From the NCBI GenBank assembly GCA_019509985.1, contig JAEKLF010000050.1:1-58671 (forward strand): a stretch of DNA of 58,671 bases, in the 5' to 3' direction. The stretch is from Burkholderiales bacterium. GTDB lineage: Bacteria; Pseudomonadota; Gammaproteobacteria; Burkholderiales; Burkholderiaceae_C. The translations under genes and the position numbers were made by a program. Each line of letters begins with the position of its first letter. Position 1 is the stretch's first letter. The notes under the pieces were generated by a model. That model was not told the origin of the DNA. It was given only the letters and a program-made list of their open reading frames with translations, and did not search any database. Shown piece by piece: positions 53,862-58,671 of this stretch.

Positions 53862-54410
53862 ATGAGGATCCTCGGCATCGACCCCGGCCTGCAAACCACG
53901 GGCTTCGGCGTCATCGAAGCCGACGGGCCGCGTCTGGCCTATGTCGCCAGCGGCACGATCAAAACCAGCGGCGTCGCCACCGGCGACCTGCCGGCGCGGC
54001 TGAAAATCCTGTTCGACGGCATCCGCGAGGTCACCGCGCGCTACCAGCCGCAATGCGCGGCCGTCGAAATCGTCTTCGTCAACGTGAACCCGCAGTCCAC
54101 GCTGCTGCTGGGCCAGGCGCGCGGCGCGGCCATCACGGCCCTGGTGTCGGCCGATCTGGGGGTCAGCGAGTACACGGCACTGCAGATGAAGAAGGCCATC
54201 GTCGGCCACGGTCACGCGAAGAAGGAGCAGGTCCAGGCCATGGTGCAGCGCCTGCTGAACCTGCCTGGCGTGCCGGGCAAGGACGCGGCCGACGCGCTGG
54301 GCATCGCCATCATGCATGCCCATGCCCGAGTCAGCTTCGACGCCATGAGCCGCAGCACGACGCTGCAACGTCGCCAGCATGCGCAGTTCAAGGGCGGGCG
54401 GACGTACTGA
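53862..54410 (+). CDS. ruvC: Holliday junction endonuclease RuvC
   Basis: Nuclease of 182 residues that resolves Holliday junctions together with RuvAB. Catalytic acidic residues are D7 in [12 protein letters not shown], the Glu in AAVEIVFVN, and the two Asp of [12 protein letters not shown] near the C-terminus; QARGAAI and [12 protein letters not shown] are also family motifs. The ATG at 53862 gives the conserved MRILGIDPG; the frame runs upstream through the repeat without similarity. ruvA and ruvB are not nearby, although ruvC commonly precedes them. Confidence 0.95.
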   Translation: MRILGIDPGLQTTGFGVIEADGPRLAYVASGTIKTSGVATGDLPARLKILFDGIREVTARYQPQCAAVEIVFVNVNPQSTLLLGQARGAAITALVSADLGVSEYTALQMKKAIVGHGHAKKEQVQAMVQRLLNLPGVPGKDAADALGIAIMHAHARVSFDAMSRSTTLQRRQHAQFKGGRTY

Positions 54411-54419
54411 CCGGCCACG

Positions 54420-54444
54420 AAAAAGCCCCGCCGAGGCGGGGCTG
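54420..54444 (-). terminator. Intrinsic terminator for the PEP-CTERM gene
   Basis: On the minus strand AGCCCCGCC, TC, GGCGGGGCT followed by a T-run forms a perfect 9-bp stem. It lies 22 nt past the stop of the PEP-CTERM gene. It also separates it from ruvC; on the plus strand there is no T-run. Confidence 0.85.
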
Positions 54445-54466
54445 TGAACGCAGTGCCGGATGCCGC

Positions 54467-54961
54467 TCAGGCGGCCTTGCGGCGTCGCGAGGCCACACCG
54501 ACGGCGGCCAGGCTGCCCAGCACCAGCGCCAGGCTTGCGGGCTCGGGCACGGTGGCGCCAGGCGTCACGGCCAGCGTGCCTAACTGGTCGCCGCGCGTGG
54601 TGGAGAAGGTGAAGTTGCTGGAACCGAAGAAGGACTGCAGCTCCAGGGTGTCGCCACCGGCCGTCGTGAAGAACCCGTTGGGTCCGGTGATCGTGCCGAA
54701 GTCGAACTGCACGTAGGCACTGTTGGGCGCCGCATCGGCCAGCGTGAACGTTTCGCCGTTGAACGTGAAGTTCAGCGAGGTCAGGTCGAAAGCGCCGTCC
54801 GAGCCGCCCGCGGCGACCAGGGCGTCGTCGAAATCGAACGTGCCGGTCAGCACGTCGACGCCCGGGGTGGCATCGAAGCTGCCCGTGACGTTGTAGAGCG
54901 AGGCCTGGGCCGCACCGGCCAGGGTCAGGGCCGCAAGGGCCAGCAGAGATTTGCGGATCAT
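54467..54961 (-). CDS. PEP-CTERM sorting-domain protein
   Basis: Exported protein of 164 residues. A signal peptide (MIRKSLLALAALTLAGAAQA) precedes a beta-rich domain; the C-terminus VPEPASLALVLGSLAAVGVA followed by SRRRKAA is the classic PEP-CTERM signal: the VPEP motif, a transmembrane helix and a basic tail. Such proteins are processed by exosortase (EpsH/XrtA) and linked to exopolysaccharide or biofilm production; no exosortase is in this window. AGGAAG lies before the ATG. It is the second gene after the nuclease, 25 nt downstream, so they may share a transcript. Function unknown. Confidence 0.9.
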   Translation of the reverse strand: MIRKSLLALAALTLAGAAQASLYNVTGSFDATPGVDVLTGTFDFDDALVAAGGSDGAFDLTSLNFTFNGETFTLADAAPNSAYVQFDFGTITGPNGFFTTAGGDTLELQSFFGSSNFTFSTTRGDQLGTLAVTPGATVPEPASLALVLGSLAAVGVASRRRKAA

Positions 54962-54986
54962 GTTTTCTTCCTGGAAGGGCGGATGT

Positions 54987-57884
54987 TCAGAACTTGAAGC
55001 TGGCGGCGTTGACGGCCGTGCAAGCCACGCCCTTGAGCTGCAGCAGCGGCTTGGTCTTGGCCGGGCCAGCCGTGCCGTCGGCGTCGATGCCGATGATCGC
55101 GCCCGCAGCCGAGGCCATGCAAGTCACGTGGCCGCTGGCCAGCGGGTCGGCGCTGACGATGCCCAGCGACGCCAGCAGCTTGGTCAGCACCAGCGAGTCG
55201 ATGCCCGGCTTGAAGTCGGTGATGACGTCGCCGGCGTCCAGCATGCTGCCGTAGACGAACTGGTCGCGGCCGCCGTTGCCGGTCAGCATGTCGGCGCCCG
55301 GGCCGCCTTCGATGATGTCGTCGCCTGGTGTGCCGACGATGGTGTCGCGGCCATCCGTGCCCTTCATCGACTTGGTCAGATTCAGGCCCATCACCATCGG
55401 GTCATGGTCCGACGAACGGTAGGCCGTGGCCGTGTAGTAGTCCGGGCTGCCGGTCGCGCTGCTGCCAAAGACCTTGAACTCGGTGTTGTAGTCCAGCACG
55501 ACGGGTTCGTCGGCATTGATGTGCCAGGAGGTCGCGTAGACCACCTTGCCCAGCAGGCCGGCGGTGACGAGGCCATGGTCCAGGCGGCCCGAGGCGCCGT
55601 CGAAGATGTAGCTCCAGTCGGCCGGGTCGAAGTGGGCCACTGCGTCGACGATGGCGCCGTCGTGGGTCAGCGTGTCGATCGGGTCTTCCTGGCCATGCGA
55701 GTTGAAGTCACCCAGCAGCACCACATCCTGGGCGCCGGTCGTGCCCTGCACCTGGGTCAGGAAGCTCTTGAGCTGAATGGCCTGCTGCACGCGCGTTGCG
55801 TTCCAGCAGCCTTGCAGGCCGTCGTCGGCGTCCGGGCTGGAACTGCTGCTCGGGCAGGAGCCCTTGCTCTTCAGGTGGTTGACGATGACGGCGAACTTGG
55901 CTCCGTTGGGCGTCGTGAAGGCCTGGGCGAACGGCGCGCGGTTGTTGATGTCGGCCGGGTCGGCGATGGACGCACCGTTCAGCGTGAGCTTGCCCGGCTT
56001 GTAGATCATCGCGACGCGGATGGCGTCGTCGCCCGAGCCCTGGGCCGGCTGTGGCACAACGGCATAGGTGCCGGCGCCCATCTGGGCGTTGAGCAGGTCC
56101 ACCAGGTGCTGCACCGTGGTCTCGCCGTTGTTCTGGATCTCCATCAGGCCGACGACGTCGGCGTTCAGGCCGGACAGGTTGGCCACCGTCTTGGCGCGCT
56201 GGCGCTGGAACTCGGTGAAGTTGTCCGCGCCGCGGCAGTTGGACTTGGACACCGAGCCGCCCAGCGAGCAGCCCTGGCCGGTCTGGCCGAGGTAGTTGCT
56301 GCCGTCGGTGAAGGTGGTGAAGAAGTTCAGCACGTTGGCGCTGGCGATGCGCACGTTGCCGCCGCTGACCTGCGGCGTGGCCGTGCGCGGGTTGGTGCGC
56401 GCAAAGCTTGGGTCCTGGGTCGGCTGGATGCGGTAGAGGCCGAAGCCGCTGGTGCTCGACGTGGCCAGGCCGAAGTCGATGACGCCGGTGACCGAGTCGA
56501 TGGTGTCGCCGGCGCGGACGGGGAAGGCGTTCTGCTGCACGGTCAGCGGGCCACGCAGCGTGACCAGCATGCCCTCGAAGGCTTCCAGGCCGTTGGCCGG
56601 CAGCGTCGCGAGGTCGACCTCGACCGGCGTGATCGCATTGCCGCTGCTCAGCACCTGGATGCCGGTGGGACCAGTGATCTGCGTCATCGGCCGCGTGGCC
56701 GTGCTGGGGTTGCCGGCGGTGCCGGGGTTGAACTCCGCCACGGTGCCCGACAGCTGGATGTTCTGGCCGGCCGAGACGGTCGGCGCCACGCTGGTGAAGA
56801 CGAAGATGCCGTCCGACGTGGCGGCGTTGCCGTCGCCGACCGGGTCCTGCATGAAGAAGCCGTTGTTCATCACCTTGGTGACCACGCCGGTGGTGGTGAC
56901 GCCCGAGCCGAGCAGCGGGCTCTGCGCGCCGTTGCCCTGGATGTTGTAGATGGGCACGAGGCCGGTGACGCTGACCTTGAAGCTGCAGCTGGCCGTCTGC
57001 GCCTGGTCGTTGTCCCACTTCAGGCTGACCGTGTAGGCGCCCGGGGCCACGTCGGCGGCGACGTTGATGGTCTGCGTGGCCGTGTCGCCGGCGGCGGTGG
57101 CGCCGACGAAGCTGCCCAGCGTGATGCCGGCGGGCCAGGGGGTCGGCGTCTCGATCTTGCTGGCGGCGTTGACGCGGCTGTCTGCGTCGGTGGCCGTCAC
57201 GTTGAACCCGCCGGCCGTGCCCGAGGCGGTGGCGCCGTCGGGGCAGGCCGGGACGATGGGCTGGTTGATCGGCGTGCCGCTGCAGCTGCGCAGCGCCGCG
57301 GCGCTGTTGCGCGGGCTGGGCGCGCCGGTGCCGAAGTCGGCTGAGTTGTTGTTGGTATCGGTGCAGCCTTCGCCGGCACGCAGCGCGGCCGTGGTGTTGT
57401 TGAGCGTCGGGACCGGGGTGCCTTCGGTGGCGGTTGACGCGGCACCGAAGGAGACGATGTCCTCGGCCGTCGTCGGAGCCGAGCCGCTCAGGGCCGTGGA
57501 GCTGCGCACCAGGGCCACCTTGCCCGCCGTGGCGGACATGGCGATGGTGCCCGTCGCATCGGCCGTGGGCAGGTCCACGGTGCCGCCGGCGCCCAGGCTC
57601 TCGGCGACCAGGTAGTACTGGCCGGGTTGCAGGGTCACGCCGGCGGGAATCGCCGTGGTCGACCAGGAGCTGCCCGCGCTGGATGCGTACTGCACAGACC
57701 AGCCGCCCACCACGACGGGCGCCGAGCCGGCGTTGAAGATCTCGATGAAGTCACGCTTGTAGGTGGCGCCTGAATTGCCGCCACCGCCATACACCTGGCT
57801 GATCACGACCCCGCTGGTCGAAGCCAGCGCGGCGGGCGCGGCAAAGGCCGCAGCGATGAGGAACGCCAGAGGTTTGAGTTGCAT
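54987..57884 (-). CDS. ExeM/NucH-type secreted endonuclease with lamin-tail and RTX-like regions
   Basis: Large exported nuclease of 965 residues. Signal peptide (about 1-21); lamin-tail domain (about 22-150, with VISQVYGGGGNSGA and IEIFNAG); a middle region with Ig-like and OB-like stretches (about 230-480); and the endonuclease/exonuclease/phosphatase domain (about 500-840), with MEIQNNG, FAVIVNHLKSKG, LLGDFNSHGQED and SSDHDPMVM as metal and catalytic motifs. Near the C-terminus GTPGDDIIEGGPGADMLTG is an RTX-like calcium repeat, and a Cys pair follows. ExeM and NucH degrade extracellular DNA. There is a Sec signal yet no C-terminal GlyGly-CTERM or PEP-CTERM anchor, so the export route is unclear. 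Confidence 0.88.
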   Translation of the reverse strand: MQLKPLAFLIAAAFAAPAALASTSGVVISQVYGGGGNSGATYKRDFIEIFNAGSAPVVVGGWSVQYASSAGSSWSTTAIPAGVTLQPGQYYLVAESLGAGGTVDLPTADATGTIAMSATAGKVALVRSSTALSGSAPTTAEDIVSFGAASTATEGTPVPTLNNTTAALRAGEGCTDTNNNSADFGTGAPSPRNSAAALRSCSGTPINQPIVPACPDGATASGTAGGFNVTATDADSRVNAASKIETPTPWPAGITLGSFVGATAAGDTATQTINVAADVAPGAYTVSLKWDNDQAQTASCSFKVSVTGLVPIYNIQGNGAQSPLLGSGVTTTGVVTKVMNNGFFMQDPVGDGNAATSDGIFVFTSVAPTVSAGQNIQLSGTVAEFNPGTAGNPSTATRPMTQITGPTGIQVLSSGNAITPVEVDLATLPANGLEAFEGMLVTLRGPLTVQQNAFPVRAGDTIDSVTGVIDFGLATSSTSGFGLYRIQPTQDPSFARTNPRTATPQVSGGNVRIASANVLNFFTTFTDGSNYLGQTGQGCSLGGSVSKSNCRGADNFTEFQRQRAKTVANLSGLNADVVGLMEIQNNGETTVQHLVDLLNAQMGAGTYAVVPQPAQGSGDDAIRVAMIYKPGKLTLNGASIADPADINNRAPFAQAFTTPNGAKFAVIVNHLKSKGSCPSSSSSPDADDGLQGCWNATRVQQAIQLKSFLTQVQGTTGAQDVVLLGDFNSHGQEDPIDTLTHDGAIVDAVAHFDPADWSYIFDGASGRLDHGLVTAGLLGKVVYATSWHINADEPVVLDYNTEFKVFGSSATGSPDYYTATAYRSSDHDPMVMGLNLTKSMKGTDGRDTIVGTPGDDIIEGGPGADMLTGNGGRDQFVYGSMLDAGDVITDFKPGIDSLVLTKLLASLGIVSADPLASGHVTCMASAAGAIIGIDADGTAGPAKTKPLLQLKGVACTAVNAASFKF

Positions 57885-57991
57885 GACTGATTAGTAAGAA
57901 TTGGCCCAAGACGGGGCGCATGCTATTGAGCCTTCGTGACGTTTTCACCCACCGCATTCGAGGGGGGTGTCCTCGGGCATCATGCCGGCCC
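57885..57991. promoter_or_regulatory. Divergent promoter region of nuclease and symporter genes
   Basis: Gap of 107 bp between divergent genes, with more A/T at its left end (57890-57905). It must hold two promoters, but no convincing -35/-10 pair was found on either strand. Confidence 0.35.
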
Positions 57992-58671
57992 ATGTCGCCT
58001 GCACTGCTTTTGGTCGGGGTTCTCACCTATTTCGCCCTGCTTTTGGTGCTGGCGCGGTGCGTCTCGCACGGTTCCGGCGCCGAGGGTTTCTATGTGGGGG
58101 GCAGGGAAAGTCCCTGGCCGGTCGTCGCCTTCGGAATGATCGGGACGTCGCTGTCAGGCGTCACTTTCATCAGCGTGCCGGGGTCCGTCGCCGCCAGCGG
58201 CTTCACCTACCTGCAGATTGCGCTCGGTCAGGTCGTTGGCTACGTCGTCATCGCCTTCGCGCTGCTGCCGGCGTATCACCGCCTCGGCCTTGCGTCGATC
58301 TACGGCTTTCTCGGCGAGCGGCTCGGCCCGGCGGCGCAGCGCCTGGGCTCGGCCTTCTTCGTGCTGAGCCGCACCCTCGGCGCCACGGCACGGCTCTACC
58401 TCGTCGTGCAGGTGCTGCACACGCTGGTGCTGGCGCCACTCGGCGTGCCGTTCGCGCTGGGCGCGGCGGTCGTGCTGGCGATGATCCTGCTCTACACGCT
58501 GGACGGCGGCGTGAAGGCGCTGGTCTGGACCGACACGCTGCAGACCGCCGGCATGCTGACGGGTCTTGTCGTCTGCACGATGCTGCTGTGGCGCTTCGAT
58601 GCCTTCGCCCAGCTCGACGCCGCCGGCCTGAGCCGCGTCTGGGTGAGCGACCCGCTGAGCCGCGACTTCTC
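57992..58671 (+). CDS. Sodium:solute symporter family protein (3' end outside window)
   Basis: Start of an SSS-family transporter; about 226 residues are visible. It begins MSPALLLVGVLTYFALLLVL and has the segment GFYVGGRESPWPVVAFGMIG, then GTSLSGVTFISVPGSVAASG, the sodium-site region of helix 1, which is typical of SSS members; several more helices follow (YVVIAFALLPAYHRL). LYTLDGGVKALVWTDTLQ is another family landmark. It would import a solute with sodium; the substrate is not clear from this part. The window ends within the gene. Confidence 0.88.
   Translation, partial: MSPALLLVGVLTYFALLLVLARCVSHGSGAEGFYVGGRESPWPVVAFGMIGTSLSGVTFISVPGSVAASGFTYLQIALGQVVGYVVIAFALLPAYHRLGLASIYGFLGERLGPAAQRLGSAFFVLSRTLGATARLYLVVQVLHTLVLAPLGVPFALGAAVVLAMILLYTLDGGVKALVWTDTLQTAGMLTGLVVCTMLLWRFDAFAQLDAAGLSRVWVSDPLSRDF

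Noticed and set aside
54951..57344. 797-residue plus-strand open frame
   Set aside because: Antisense to the ExeM-like nuclease; Val/Gly/Arg/His-rich without motifs.

Overview
The window is a high-GC bacterial chromosome segment, almost fully packed with genes. It has the order dusB-fis-purH, a complete dcw cell-wall/division cluster (mraZ to ftsZ, then lpxC), a type A RNase P RNA, an alpha carbonic anhydrase, a PEP-CTERM protein and betaproteobacterial-style FtsZ, MurD and RsmH sequences. Together these point to a Burkholderiales betaproteobacterium, probably near the Rubrivivax/Roseateles/Leptothrix group. This placement is inference from gene content and composition; no database was searched.

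Layout. 1-8158: SDR oxidoreductase with divergent LysR regulator, pyrC, a NYN/LOTUS-type protein, a secreted trypsin-like protease paired with an FHA membrane protein, cysteine synthase, and a flavodoxin-fold reductase. 8225-8672: rnpB. 8738-15519: Bcr/CflA-type efflux pump, periplasmic carbonic anhydrase, then a leftward line of chemoreceptor, chalcone-isomerase-like protein and hybrid sensor kinase. 15899-33275: dcw cluster, mraZ-rsmH-ftsL-ftsI-murE-murF-mraY-murD-ftsW-murG-murC-ddl-ftsQ-ftsA-ftsZ, with overlapping or nearly touching junctions from mraZ to ftsA. 33328-38782: accessory block between ftsZ and lpxC, made of a TetR-controlled SDR/hydrolase/efflux operon and an orphan sensor kinase. 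38821-45920: lpxC with a small membrane protein, a repeat-built periplasmic protein, M32 carboxypeptidase, YqaA-like protein, and dusB-fis-purH. 46167-50977: aldehyde dehydrogenase, Tat-signal small subunit, GMC oxidoreductase, ABM protein, GNAT and GFA proteins. 51094-54410: Gly-rich membrane protein, plsC-cdsA-like lipid genes, ruvC. 54467-58671: PEP-CTERM protein, ExeM/NucH-type nuclease, and the start of a sodium:solute symporter.

How it works together. The dcw block supplies the cytoplasmic steps from UDP-MurNAc to lipid II (MurE, MurF, MraY, MurD, MurG, MurC, Ddl) and the divisome proteins (FtsL, I, W, Q, A, Z). A good promoter lies just before mraZ, overlapped by four 10-bp MraZ-type repeats.

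Main points for a second look: (1) a member of a dispersed GC-rich palindromic repeat family appears to lie in frame inside the essential gene murF, with intergenic relatives elsewhere in the window; (2) a fourfold MraZ-box array runs from the -10 element through the mraZ start codon; (3) MurD carries an acidic insert of about 60 residues; (4) two tandem copies of a 14-bp palindrome lie in front of the TetR gene; (5) a perfect 12-bp hairpin covers the start region of the GNAT gene; (6) a GMC oxidoreductase has a CX5CX3C motif and a Tat-signal partner. No tRNA, rRNA, CRISPR array, transposase or prophage was seen.
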